A stretch of 7,635 bases of DNA, taken from the NCBI GenBank assembly GCA_002353935.1, contig DEKP01000002.1, positions 211-7,845 of the forward strand. The letters run 5' to 3'. Below are positions 1 through 6,369 of this stretch, piece by piece. This DNA is from Ruminococcaceae bacterium UBA2719 (GTDB lineage: Bacteria; Bacillota; Clostridia; Oscillospirales; Acutalibacteraceae). The position numbers and the translations under genes are program-made. The notes under the pieces were generated by a model. That model was not told the DNA's origin, searched no databases, and saw only the letters and a program-made list of their open reading frames with translations. How positions within the stretch are numbered: the stretch's first letter is position 1; every line of letters starts with the position of its first letter.

Positions 1-50
1 GGACCAACCGGTTATGAGCCGGTTGCTCTGACCAACTGAGCTAATGGCCC
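1..50 (-). tRNA. tRNA with CAT anticodon (elongator tRNA-Met likely), partial
   Basis: Read on the minus strand, the first 50 bases fold as the 5' two thirds of a tRNA: acceptor strand GGGCCAT, TA, D-arm GCTC/GAGC around AGTTGGTCA, then anticodon stem ACCGG/CCGGT enclosing loop CTCATAA with anticodon CAT, then the start of the variable region. The T-arm and 3' acceptor strand lie beyond the left edge. The CAT anticodon fits elongator Met, or Ile2 if the C is modified to lysidine. The missing half carries some of the identity elements, so the Met call is the likelier one but not certain. A consensus promoter lies upstream at 127-155. Confidence 0.93.
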
Positions 51-120
51 TTATGATTACTGCCGCTTTGTCAAGCTGGTATCTGTCTAAGACAAGTCCG
101 ACCGCTTACGCGACTTTGCA
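51..120 (-). other. Transcribed leader of the tRNA
   Basis: About 70 bases separate the predicted transcription start (near 120) from the tRNA 5' end. They contain a small dyad TGTCT/AGACA (about 85-95) and a GCTT/AAGC hairpin, but no tRNA or open frame that I can recognise. The simplest reading is a 5' leader removed by RNase P. Confidence 0.4.
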
Positions 121-126
121 AACTGT

Positions 127-155
127 ATTATATCAATTTACTTTGCTTTTGTCAA
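127..155 (-). promoter_or_regulatory. Consensus promoter for the tRNA
   Basis: On the minus strand TTGACA (155-150) is followed after exactly 17 bases by TATAAT (132-127). A TG one base before the -10 gives an extended -10. Both hexamers match the sigma-A/sigma-70 consensus perfectly, which fits a highly expressed stable RNA. The predicted start is near 120. The rest of the gap (156-302) is AT-rich, with no gene and no convincing terminator for the neighbouring DUF3006 gene. Confidence 0.88.
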
Positions 156-302
156 TCAAAAATTATAACTATTTTTTCTTTTATTATAAAGGTTAAATTT
201 TCAAAGTCCGCTTAGCATATTTTTATTTTAAATTTCACCGTAAGTTTTTACTGTTTTATTCTAAAGCCAATACAAAGTCACTTTACAGATCGTTTAAAGC
301 CG

Positions 303-557
303 CTATTCGTCCTTTGATTCCTTCGACTTTTTTCTCAGGCGTTCAAATATAGCCTTTGTGTCTATATTTTTCTCATCTTCTTTATCATCTGCTTTTCTAA
401 AGAAAGCGTCTGCTGAGCCTTTCCTTTTTATTACACAAATTTCGACATGATCGCCTTCTTTGGCGTTTTCAAAAAGCTTTGCAGGTACACTCAGCATCTC
501 TCCGCTGCATTCCACAACAGCTATATCGCCTTCAAGCCTGTCAATTATCACTCTCAT
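303..557 (-). CDS. DUF3006 family protein
   Basis: This 84-residue soluble protein opens with MRVIIDRLEGDIAVVE, followed by a short SVPAKLF segment and an acidic/hydrophobic stretch KEGDHVEICV. That is the usual layout of DUF3006: a small beta-rich domain of roughly 70-80 residues, common in Firmicutes and of unknown function. The last 30 residues or so (from about 55) are very rich in Lys, Asp and Glu and probably disordered or helical. No signal peptide or membrane segment is visible. The ATG is preceded by GGTGA (566-562) with 4 bases between. The gene appears to be monocistronic: a terminator lies upstream at 673-705 and its own promoter at 573-601. The family assignment is by pattern recognition of the N-terminal motif. 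Confidence 0.85.
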   Translation of the reverse strand: MRVIIDRLEGDIAVVECSGEMLSVPAKLFENAKEGDHVEICVIKRKGSADAFFRKADDKEDEKNIDTKAIFERLRKKSKESKDE

Positions 558-572
558 GCTATCACCATATTC

Positions 573-601
573 AATTTACAACGTAAAGCCTTTTTTGTCA
601 A
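573..601 (-). promoter_or_regulatory. Promoter of the DUF3006 gene
   Basis: Minus strand TTGACA (601-596), 17 bases, TAAATT (578-573). The -35 is perfect and the -10 matches 4 of 6. The implied start near 566 gives a very short leader that begins at the ribosome binding site. The palindrome CAACGTTG (599-606) overlaps the -35. Confidence 0.6.
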
Positions 602-672
602 CGTTGCAGAAAATTCAACAACAAATTAACTTTGTTGTTTGCTCAAAGTAGCGGTCACTCTTGTCATTACAT

Positions 673-705
673 CAAAAAAGCACCGACCTTATCCAGCCGG
701 TGCTT
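673..705 (-). terminator. Intrinsic terminator of the small membrane protein gene
   Basis: Minus strand stem AAGCACCG (705-698) pairs perfectly with CGGTGCTT (685-678) around a 12-base loop and runs directly into a T tract (679-674). It lies 15 bases after the stop of the gene ending at 721. On the plus strand no T tract follows, so it acts on the minus strand. Confidence 0.9.
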
Positions 706-720
706 AGTTATCATAAAGAT

Positions 721-1122
721 TTATTCCATATCTGTTTTTGCTTTTAAATTTGTATTAACTTTAGAAGCTTTTTTCTTGGATTTAACAACGCTTTTTATTT
801 TTTCATATTCTTCCTTTATTACTCCCAAGGTCGCCTTGTCGTTTGGGAAAAACAGTTTTAAAAACCAAATGGACAGTATCGCGGTAACTATCTTCTCCGG
901 CGTAAAGGGCAGCCACAACAGGCCCAAATACGCACCGCCTACAATCGTCATCCACGAGATGTTACACAAAGCTCCGACCGCCGTAAAAACATAGCTCCAT
1001 CCGTTGGTAATCATCCACGCTAAAAACACACATAGCAACAGCCTGGGGTTCAAAAAGAATTTTAAAATTTTTAAAGCAGTTGATTTGATTTTTTCTTTCA
1101 AATTTTGGGTAAGCTTTAACAT
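721..1122 (-). CDS. Small two-helix membrane protein of unknown function
   Basis: A 133-residue protein. It has a basic amphipathic N-terminus (MLKLTQNLKEKIKS, about 1-20). Two hydrophobic segments follow: about 26-50, containing LLLCVFLAWMITNGWSYVF, and about 55-92, containing the loop WLPFTPEKIVT, ending near FFPND. The C-terminal tail is Lys-rich and hydrophilic. The aromatic cores AWMITNGWSYV and LWLPFTPEK look conserved-family-like, and I recall similar uncharacterised proteins in Clostridia, but I know no function. The start at 1122 is chosen because GGAG (1134-1131) sits 8 bases upstream. An upstream in-frame ATG at 1221 would put the promoter inside the coding region. The gene has its own promoter (1174-1202) and terminator (673-705). 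Confidence 0.85.
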   Translation of the reverse strand: MLKLTQNLKEKIKSTALKILKFFLNPRLLLCVFLAWMITNGWSYVFTAVGALCNISWMTIVGGAYLGLLWLPFTPEKIVTAILSIWFLKLFFPNDKATLGVIKEEYEKIKSVVKSKKKASKVNTNLKAKTDME

Positions 1123-1173
1123 AATTTTTTCTCCATAGCTTTGCAGCAAAATAATGTTCATGTTTACAATTAC

Positions 1174-1202
1174 ATAATAACACCTAAAATTGAAAGTTTC
1201 AA
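1174..1202 (-). promoter_or_regulatory. Promoter of the small membrane protein gene
   Basis: Minus strand TTGAAA (1202-1197), 17 bases, TATTAT (1179-1174), each 5 of 6 to consensus. The start near 1167 gives a leader of about 45 bases before the ATG at 1122. The -35 lies within a small palindrome, TTGAAA-G-TTTCAA (1190-1202), which could be an operator but may be chance. The rest of the thiN-to-1122 gap (1203-1346) is AT-rich with no gene visible. Confidence 0.75.
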
Positions 1203-1346
1203 CAATTTTTTTAAAATTCACAAAAGATTAATTTTGTTAATAATTTGGAAAAATTTAGTTATATTATTACGATTTACATACTATCGGTATCGTCAAATAA
1301 CTATCAGCCTTTGCTCTTTGGATATCACATTACAAAGCGTTTGATT

Positions 1347-1958
1347 TTAGCTTTGCCAAACAATCAGCAGCTCGCCGCGTTTTACGCTGATAACAGCGTC
1401 TTTTCCGACAAACTCATTGGATACTCCCATCGGCACCCTGCGTTTGAGCGTAATATCTTTAGCTTCATATGACAATCCGCTTATATTCACGCCCTCGCAC
1501 TTTTGAGACAAGGAAAAGACCGAGACTCTTCCTTTGTCGCGCTTAGAAAAATTGAACGAAGAATTTTTTATCACGGTAAAGCTCTCTTCGTTTCCGTAGA
1601 AAACAGAGCGGCCGTGTCTATCCGCAATCAAAGAAGCAAGCTGGATATTGGCGAAGGTATGATCAAGCAGTCCCCCCACCGCGCCGTATACGATAAAACG
1701 GTCGTAGCCTTTATTCATAGCAAAATTTATAGCGTGTTCAATATCGGTATCGTCTTTTCTTACATTGAGCCTGATCTTGTTTTCAAAGTCAGGCTCGCTT
1801 TTGATAGAATCAAAATCCCCTATTAATATATCCGGCAAAATCGAGAGCTTTGCTGCCTCGTCAAAGCCTTTGTCGGCAGCTATTACAAGATCATCCTTTT
1901 CGGGCCGTTCAAACAATTTTTTTACGGGAAGTGCTCCAAAAATGAAACACCTGTGCAT
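1347..1958 (-). CDS. thiN: Thiamine diphosphokinase (thiamine pyrophosphokinase)
   Basis: This cytoplasmic enzyme transfers a diphosphate from ATP to thiamine, giving thiamine diphosphate (TPP). The 203 residues match the usual length and show the family signatures in order: AADKG (27-31), DILIGDFDSI (43-52), KDDTDIEHAI (68-77, acidic metal/ATP-binding cluster), GAVGGLLDHTFANI (92-105), and the C-terminal thiamine-binding-domain motif GVSNEF (178-183). The ATG lies 4 bases after the thiT stop, and its ribosome binding site AAGGTG (1971-1966) overlaps the end of thiT, so the two are cotranscribed and probably translationally coupled. The TPP riboswitch ahead of thiT therefore controls it too. 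No strong terminator follows: a 6-bp CAAAGC/GCTTTG dyad (1333-1355) overlaps the stop but lacks a T tract. Confidence 0.96.
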   Translation of the reverse strand: MHRCFIFGALPVKKLFERPEKDDLVIAADKGFDEAAKLSILPDILIGDFDSIKSEPDFENKIRLNVRKDDTDIEHAINFAMNKGYDRFIVYGAVGGLLDHTFANIQLASLIADRHGRSVFYGNEESFTVIKNSSFNFSKRDKGRVSVFSLSQKCEGVNISGLSYEAKDITLKRRVPMGVSNEFVGKDAVISVKRGELLIVWQS

Positions 1959-1962
1959 AAAC

Positions 1963-2775
1963 TTACACCTTTTTTCTGTTAAGTTTTTTTGCTATCACCA
2001 AAGCAACTATCACCAAAACAGCAGCTGCTACCGTTATGATAAGCGCCGTCAAATTTACATTTTGTATGCCTGTAATTTCAAAATTACCCGTGTCGGCATT
2101 TTGAAGATGCGGAAAAACCAGCGCCGCTGCAACCGATATCGCAGCAAGTGATACAACTCCAATCAGAACGTTTAAAACATATTCAAACGTACCGATTTTT
2201 GACTTTTTGGCAAGCGACAACATGGGAGTTGAAAAGTCGATAACCGAGCCCAAAGCTACGGCGGCAACAATGGTTATGATAGTTTCGGGCAACATATATG
2301 TTGCATTATATGCTAAAGAATAGACAAGTGCGTCTTTGGTCGGAATAGAAAGCCCTGCCCACACAGTAGCGCCGGAAATCACATGGAAAATATAGCGTAC
2401 AACGCACACCAAAAACGCGCCTCGACCGAGTGCCGCAGCGCCGCTTCCGGTTTTTTTGAACACTCCGCCCAAAGAGGTTGACATAAACGCTAAAATATAG
2501 TCAATCAAAATAATCGCTATCACAGCACCCCACCATGTGGCATAAGACAGCGTGTTCATTCCCAGCAAAAGCTGAATTATACCGTAAACAAAGCCCGTCA
2601 AAAGCGCCCATGAAAATTCATAGCGATATGCAATAATAATCAGCGGCAGCATGGAAGCAAACGTAACGCTTCCGCCATAGGGCAAGTCGATAATTTTAAT
2701 CATACTTAGAATGGTTGCAAAAGCAATCATCAAGCCGCTTTCGGTTAGTTTTTGTGACAGTTTAACATTTTTCAT
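1963..2775 (-). CDS. thiT: Energy-coupled thiamine transporter S component ThiT, with C-terminal extension
   Basis: ThiT is the substrate-binding membrane subunit that works with the shared ECF module (EcfA, EcfA', EcfT) to import thiamine; none of those partners is in the window. Residues 1-185 form the classic six-helix S component: PYGGSVTFASMLPL (32-45) in the first helices, then RYIFHVISGATVW (127-139) and VYSLAYNATYMLPE (151-164). These contain the His, Trp, Tyr and Asn (H131, W139, Y152, N157) expected at the thiamine site. ThiT proteins are usually about 180-200 residues; this one has 270. The extra part holds two more hydrophobic segments (about 198-221 and 243-262) and ends in KKLNRKKV. 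The start at 2775 is set by AGAAAGGTG (2790-2782). In-frame upstream codons reach into the riboswitch terminator and are not used. It is the first gene of the thiT-thiN operon. Confidence 0.95.
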   Translation of the reverse strand: MKNVKLSQKLTESGLMIAFATILSMIKIIDLPYGGSVTFASMLPLIIIAYRYEFSWALLTGFVYGIIQLLLGMNTLSYATWWGAVIAIILIDYILAFMSTSLGGVFKKTGSGAAALGRGAFLVCVVRYIFHVISGATVWAGLSIPTKDALVYSLAYNATYMLPETIITIVAAVALGSVIDFSTPMLSLAKKSKIGTFEYVLNVLIGVVSLAAISVAAALVFPHLQNADTGNFEITGIQNVNLTALIITVAAAVLVIVALVIAKKLNRKKV

Positions 2776-2885
2776 AAAAAACACCTTTCTTTGTTTGCCC
2801 TGCGCTGTTTTTATGGAGTTCCCAACATCAAAAAAGCTTACAAAAAGCGCAAAAGCCTTGTCATAGCCCGGGCAAAAATTATAAC

Positions 2886-2913
2886 AAAAAAACACCACAC
2901 GATCGTATGGCGT
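2886..2913 (-). terminator. Riboswitch-controlled intrinsic terminator
   Basis: Minus strand stem ACGCCATAC (2913-2905) pairs with GTGTGGTGT (2900-2892) over 9 positions, two of them G-T, around loop GATC, followed by seven T (2892-2886). It starts 4 bases after the aptamer's closing strand and lies 110 bases before thiT. This is the expression platform for transcription attenuation by TPP. Confidence 0.88.
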
Positions 2914-2917
2914 AATG

Positions 2918-3070
2918 ATACTCCCTACGACGGCATTATCCGTATCAGGTTATCGGTCAAAACAGCGTTCGTCGTTAGATTACAGCAAAGCCGTGACTTC
3001 AACCGAATTAAGAGTTTTGAAAAGCATAAATTTCAATCTCAGCCGACTTGCGCCAGCACCCCCGTGGTAT
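2918..3070 (-). ncRNA. TPP riboswitch (THI element)
   Basis: Reading the minus strand, the conserved blocks appear in order. First is GGGGGTGC (3063-3056), then CTGAGA (3042-3037). After a long insert come ACCTGAT (2950-2944), CGGATAATGCCG (2942-2931) and GTAGGGAG (2928-2921). A short P1 is possible between ATAC (3070-3067) and GTAT (2921-2918). These match the THI-box consensus, so the RNA should bind thiamine pyrophosphate. The stretch between CTGAGA and the ACCTGAT side (roughly 2955-3036) is much longer than in a minimal aptamer and probably forms an extended P3 arm. TPP binding should favour the terminator at 2886-2913 and shut off thiT-thiN. Confidence 0.95.
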
Positions 3071-3084
3071 TTTTTTCAATTTAT

Positions 3085-3113
3085 AAGATACAACGCTTTG
3101 TACAATTTGTCAA
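3085..3113 (-). promoter_or_regulatory. Promoter of the riboswitch-thiT-thiN transcript
   Basis: Minus strand TTGACA (3113-3108), 17 bases, TATCTT (3090-3085). The -35 is perfect and the -10 matches 4 of 6. The start near 3078 lies just before the aptamer, as expected. The promoter sits inside a long inverted repeat (3091-3144). Confidence 0.75.
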
Positions 3114-3144
3114 TATTATATTTGTATTATTGACAAAAGCGTTG
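3091..3144. repeat. 17-bp inverted repeat at the thiT promoter
   Basis: The right arm TATTGACAAAAGCGTTG (3128-3144) is the exact reverse complement of the left arm (3091-3115) once 8 bases (GTACAATT) are dropped from the left arm. Even without that, the inner 10 bp (3106-3115 with 3128-3137) pair perfectly across a 12-base spacer. Each arm carries an outward-facing TTGACA; the left one is the thiT -35. The rest of the divergent gap (3145-3222) shows only an AT-rich dyad, GCAAAAA/TTTTTGC, near 3147-3164. Confidence 0.75.
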
Positions 3145-3222
3145 TCGCAAAAAGCCTTTTTTTGCCTAAATATCATACATTTTTTTGACAACTCTTATCT
3201 TAAAAACAAAGCTTGGTTTCAC

Positions 3223-3251
3223 TTGCAAAAGCTATGCGTTTGTTGTATAAT
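3223..3251 (+). promoter_or_regulatory. Promoter of the flippase-glycosyltransferase unit
   Basis: TTGCAA (3223-3228, 4 of 6), 17 bases, perfect TATAAT (3246-3251). The start near 3258 gives a leader of about 80 bases before the ATG at 3339. Further TATAAT strings at 3258-3263 and 3316-3321 lack a -35 at the right distance. Confidence 0.7.
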
Positions 3252-3338
3252 ATTTTGTATAATAATTATCAGAAAAGCCTCTTCTTCTTTTTTTTAATAA
3301 TAATATACTTTCGTTATATAATATCGGGAGGCATAAAA

Positions 3339-4463
3339 ATGAACGATATCCCAAAAGATATTAACGAAGAAAAACTGAATACAAATATTGATGATAGCGC
3401 TATCCCCGCCGTACCCGAACAGCCTAAAAAGCTGAACAAAACGAAAAAAAGGATAGGGCTTATCCTTTTTATTTTATTAAACGCCGGAGTTTTAATATAC
3501 ACCGCGTCTTTGGAATTTTCAAAGCCTGCTCCAAAATATCGGGGAGAACCGTTCGGATTAAAAAACATCCTGTTTTTAGTTGGAGCAATAATGTGCGTTG
3601 CGCTGGTCCTTATTACCGAAACGGTAAAATATATGCTCATGATGCGCCATCTCGGAGAAAAGGTCTCTGTAAAATGCGCCTTTGAAACAGCGGCTCTCGG
3701 TAAATATTATGACAGTATTACCCCATCAGGCGCCGGCGGCCAGCCCTTTCAGATTTGGCATTTATACTCTCACGGCTACTCCTCCGGAGCAAGTTCCGCT
3801 ATGCCGCTTTCGGGATTTGTCACGATGCAGTTCGGTTTTGTTTTTCTTGCGCTGTTTGTATTTATTTTTAACAACAACGCTATATCCAAAACCGCCCTAA
3901 AGGTAACCGCATATATCGGTGCGTTTGTATATATGATAGTTCCCGTAATGATAATTATATCTGCATTGGCTCCACAAATAGCTGCAAAAATAGTAGTATT
4001 TTTTGTAAAAATCGGCACAGCGCTTCATTTAGTCAAGCAACCGAAAAAATCAATAATGAAATCCGTAAAAGCCCTAAAGAACTACAGTAACAGTCTCAAA
4101 AAAATCACTAACAACGTAAGGCTTGTCATTTTGCTTTTGGCGCTGTCCTTGGTTTTTCAAACCGCGTTGTGCAGCATTCCGTATTTTGTGATTCATACTT
4201 TCGGCGGAAACCTAGGATTTTTCCGTGCTCTTTCAATGTGTGTATTTGTATATGCCGCTATAACCATAGTGCCCACACCCGGAAACTCGGGAGCTGCCGA
4301 AGGCTCGTTTTATCTTTTGTTTAGCCAGCTTGAAACCTCGGGCCTTTTTTGGGCAATGCTCGTATGGAGATTTTTATGCTACTATTCGTTTATATTAATA
4401 GGTCTAATTATTTACGGCTACAACGCACTCATTAAACTAAGAAACAAAAAAAAGGAAACATAA
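3339..4463 (+). CDS. Flippase-like integral membrane protein (LPG synthase transmembrane/UPF0104 family)
   Basis: A 374-residue polytopic membrane protein. A hydrophilic, basic N-terminus (1-37) precedes roughly eight hydrophobic segments (about 38-57, 75-98, 155-178, 188-210, 211-230, 260-285, 298-312, 335-362). Two motifs typical of the family shared with the MprF N-terminal flippase and the AglD type are clear: LGKYYDSITPSGAGGQPFQIW (about 120-140) and VPTPGNSGAAEGSFYLLF (about 311-328). Members translocate or help synthesise envelope lipids. There is no MprF C-terminal aminoacyl-transferase domain, so this is not a lysyl-PG synthase; the cargo is unknown. The start is set by GGGAGG (3326-3331), 7 bases before the ATG. 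The gene is followed one base later by a glycosyltransferase, so its substrate may be the glycolipid that enzyme makes (inference). Confidence 0.92.
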   Translation: MNDIPKDINEEKLNTNIDDSAIPAVPEQPKKLNKTKKRIGLILFILLNAGVLIYTASLEFSKPAPKYRGEPFGLKNILFLVGAIMCVALVLITETVKYMLMMRHLGEKVSVKCAFETAALGKYYDSITPSGAGGQPFQIWHLYSHGYSSGASSAMPLSGFVTMQFGFVFLALFVFIFNNNAISKTALKVTAYIGAFVYMIVPVMIIISALAPQIAAKIVVFFVKIGTALHLVKQPKKSIMKSVKALKNYSNSLKKITNNVRLVILLLALSLVFQTALCSIPYFVIHTFGGNLGFFRALSMCVFVYAAITIVPTPGNSGAAEGSFYLLFSQLETSGLFWAMLVWRFLCYYSFILIGLIIYGYNALIKLRNKKKET

Positions 4464-4464
4464 A

Positions 4465-5652
4465 ATGTTAAACCCATCAAATATACGCAGCGCACAGTTT
4501 TTAGACACATATTTTCCGATAGTTGACGGCGTTGTCCAAACAGTACACAACTATGCTTTGCTGTTAAACAACGACGCCTACTCTTGTGTTGTAACACCAA
4601 AAAGCGTATTAAAATATGACGATCACTCGCTTTCCTACGACGTGTTCAGAACCTCCTCGCTGAATCTAAAGGTTGCTGAATATTCTATTCCGACGCCGAG
4701 GTTTGATAAAAACCTAAAAAGCTTTTTAAAGGAAAAGAATTTAGATATAATGCACGCGCACAGCCCTTTTTATGAAGGATCTTTCGCATCGTACTATTCT
4801 AAAAAGCTCAATATTCCCTGTGTAGCGACCTTCCACTCAAAATACTATGACGATACGCTCCACATTACCGGCTCAAGAATTATTGCAAAATATGTTACGA
4901 AAAAAATACTGAGATTTTACAAAAGCGTAGACAGTGTATGGGCGTGTTCAAACTCCACCGCAAAAACTCTCAGAGAATACGGTTTTGAAGGCGACATATT
5001 TGTCATGGACAACGGCTCGTCGCTCAAAATCCCCGACAACGCACCTCAGCTCAAAGAACAGACGGCAAACAAGTTTGATATACCGAAAAACAAAAAAATC
5101 CTCTTGTTTGTCGGTCACCAGATATGGCATAAAAATTTGAAATTGATTTTGGATACATTCAGGCTTATTTGCAACAACAGCGACAATTACAGGCTTTTGA
5201 TAGTAGGAAACGGCTACGACGCCGAAGACATCAAGAAATATTCCGACAGCTTGAACTTCAACGACGGTCAAGTGCGTTTCTTAGGCAAAATTGCCGACAG
5301 AGAACTACTAATAGGAGTATATTTAAACGCCGACTTGCTGTTTTTTCCGTCGGTGTATGATAACGCGCCGCTTGTAGTCAGAGAAGCTGCGTCTTTGGGT
5401 GTTGCATCTCTTTTAACCGAGGGCAGCAACGCTTGCGAAGCGGTAGAAAAAGACGTGTCCGGCTTTACAGCTGAAGAAAACAAAGAAGCTATGTATCGGG
5501 AAATCATAAAAATATTTGAAACAGAGAATCTACTCAACGCCGTATCTCAGCGCGCACAGCGCGATATTCCCAAATCATGGGAGCAAATTATAAAGAGAGT
5601 ACAAAACAAATATGCCGAAATAATCGAAAAATACAATTTTGAGCACAAATAA
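4465..5652 (+). CDS. Glycosyltransferase, GT4 type (probable glycolipid synthesis)
   Basis: A 395-residue cytoplasmic or membrane-associated GT-B enzyme. The acceptor-side N-terminal half shows AQFLDTYFPIVDGVV (10-24), MHAHSPFYEG (96-105) and ATFHSKYYDD (121-130). The nucleotide-sugar half shows FVGHQIWHKNL (215-225), VGNG (247-250), FLG (272-274) and VYDNAPLVVREAASLG (297-312). The usual E-x7-E pair appears as D299-x7-E307, which I recall as a natural variant in this GT4 branch rather than damage. The DTYFP...DGV and HSPF patterns resemble diacylglycerol glucosyltransferases, suggesting a lipid acceptor, but donor and acceptor cannot be fixed from sequence. AAAGGA (4451-4456) lies inside the end of the flippase gene, one base separates the two genes, and translation is probably coupled. 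Confidence 0.93.
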   Translation: MLNPSNIRSAQFLDTYFPIVDGVVQTVHNYALLLNNDAYSCVVTPKSVLKYDDHSLSYDVFRTSSLNLKVAEYSIPTPRFDKNLKSFLKEKNLDIMHAHSPFYEGSFASYYSKKLNIPCVATFHSKYYDDTLHITGSRIIAKYVTKKILRFYKSVDSVWACSNSTAKTLREYGFEGDIFVMDNGSSLKIPDNAPQLKEQTANKFDIPKNKKILLFVGHQIWHKNLKLILDTFRLICNNSDNYRLLIVGNGYDAEDIKKYSDSLNFNDGQVRFLGKIADRELLIGVYLNADLLFFPSVYDNAPLVVREAASLGVASLLTEGSNACEAVEKDVSGFTAEENKEAMYREIIKIFETENLLNAVSQRAQRDIPKSWEQIIKRVQNKYAEIIEKYNFEHK

Positions 5653-5735
5653 AAGAATTTATAACTGAAAACCAAATTATAAAATTTAAAAGTCAAAAAA
5701 TACAACAGCAAAGTGTTTATTTGTCAAATTCATAG

Positions 5736-5795
5736 AAACCGAGAGCTTTGACTGTACAATTATTATTTCGTTTTTCAGTCTTGAATTTTCGGTTT
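5736..5795. repeat. Imperfect dyad after the glycosyltransferase gene
   Basis: AAACCGA (5736-5742) pairs with TCGGTTT (5789-5795). Inside it GACTG (5750-5754) pairs with CAGTC (5776-5780), with an unpaired internal loop between. It is AT-rich and has no clean T tract, so it is a weak structure. The rest of 5653-5801 shows nothing recognisable. Confidence 0.4.
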
Positions 5796-5801
5796 TAATT
5801 G

Positions 5802-5833
5802 AAAAATCCCGGCGCTTTTGCGTCAGGATTTTT
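5802..5833. terminator. Bidirectional intrinsic terminator between convergent genes
   Basis: AAAAATCC (5802-5809) pairs with GGATTTTT (5826-5833). An interrupted GCGC/GCGT stem lies inside, around loop TTTT. T tracts flank it on both strands, so it can end the flippase-glycosyltransferase transcript and the opposing DUF308 transcript. The stop codon of the DUF308 gene (5823-5825) lies within the hairpin. Confidence 0.85.
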
Positions 5834-6359
5834 GTTTTAACTCAGCCTCAACATCTTGTTGCCGATTATTCTGTATTATGTTATGTCTTCTTACAAAAAC
5901 CGAACTCAGCATTTCAAGACCAAGAACTCTGACGTGGAACTCAAAATGTTCAAACGGATTAAATAAAAGCATAACAGCCAACCCAACCGAAACAGCGGCT
6001 ACAACTAAGCGAAAAACAGAAAAATGCTTTTCACAGTAAGATTGTGTTATTTCATCAGAAACTTCTTTTAAAGAAATCATAGCCCATACCGAGCCGATAA
6101 CTCCGATTGATTCAGCGTTGTGAACAAGAATAACCATTCCTAAAACAGCATAAATAACAATTGATCCCGCATTGATTTTTTGATCCTTATATTTTAACAA
6201 TATGATAACACTTGTAACTGCGCGCAGCAAAAGAGTGATTCCAAGCAGCCACGGTACCAAAATCACAAAGTTTTTCGGAAAAATTATTAACAAAACTCCA
6301 ATTACCCCTGAAACAAATGCCAGCCAATCTTTATCTAAACCTATAATTAATTTTTTCAT
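5823..6359 (-). CDS. DUF308/HdeD-like membrane protein
   Basis: A 178-residue protein with a run of short hydrophobic helices (about 12-28, 30-54, 64-81, 83-98, 113-133 and a weaker 141-157). The first pair, VSGVIGVLLIIFPKNFVILVP followed by LLGITLLLRAV (16-48), has the pattern of the DUF308 repeat found in HdeD-type proteins: a G-x-L-x-x-x-x-P turn, then a Gly-rich helix. The tail (158-178) is hydrophilic and Gln-rich. HdeD is linked to acid resistance in enterobacteria, but Firmicutes members are mostly uncharacterised, so no function is claimed. The ATG has GGTGA (6368-6364) 4 bases upstream. The gene lies 88 bases behind the hydrolase gene on the same strand with no terminator between, so cotranscription is possible. 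Confidence 0.85.
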   Translation of the reverse strand: MKKLIIGLDKDWLAFVSGVIGVLLIIFPKNFVILVPWLLGITLLLRAVTSVIILLKYKDQKINAGSIVIYAVLGMVILVHNAESIGVIGSVWAMISLKEVSDEITQSYCEKHFSVFRLVVAAVSVGLAVMLLFNPFEHFEFHVRVLGLEMLSSVFVRRHNIIQNNRQQDVEAELKQKS

Positions 6360-6369
6360 AATATCACCG

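Noticed and set aside
297..306. D in place of the first E of the GT4 E-x7-E motif (residues 299-307 of the glycosyltransferase) as a sign of an inactive enzyme
   Set aside because: The surrounding YDNAPLVVREAA pattern looks like normal variation in this GT4 branch, and the rest of the site is intact. The positions given are residue numbers; the codons lie at about 5359-5385.
1123..1221. N-terminal extension of the small membrane protein to an ATG at 1221
   Set aside because: The extension would run through the clear promoter at 1174-1202, and the ATG at 1122 has a well-placed GGAG.
1283..1294. 12-base string ATCGGTATCGTC repeated near 1743 inside thiN
   Set aside because: A 12-base match is expected about once or more by chance in a window of this length.
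1765..2151. 128-codon plus-strand frame opposite thiN and thiT
   Set aside because: It is antisense to two well-supported genes, with no ribosome binding site or recognisable domain.
2776..2898. Longer ThiT start at 2898
   Set aside because: This region is the riboswitch terminator and leader. The ATG at 2775 has a strong ribosome binding site and matches the family N-terminus.
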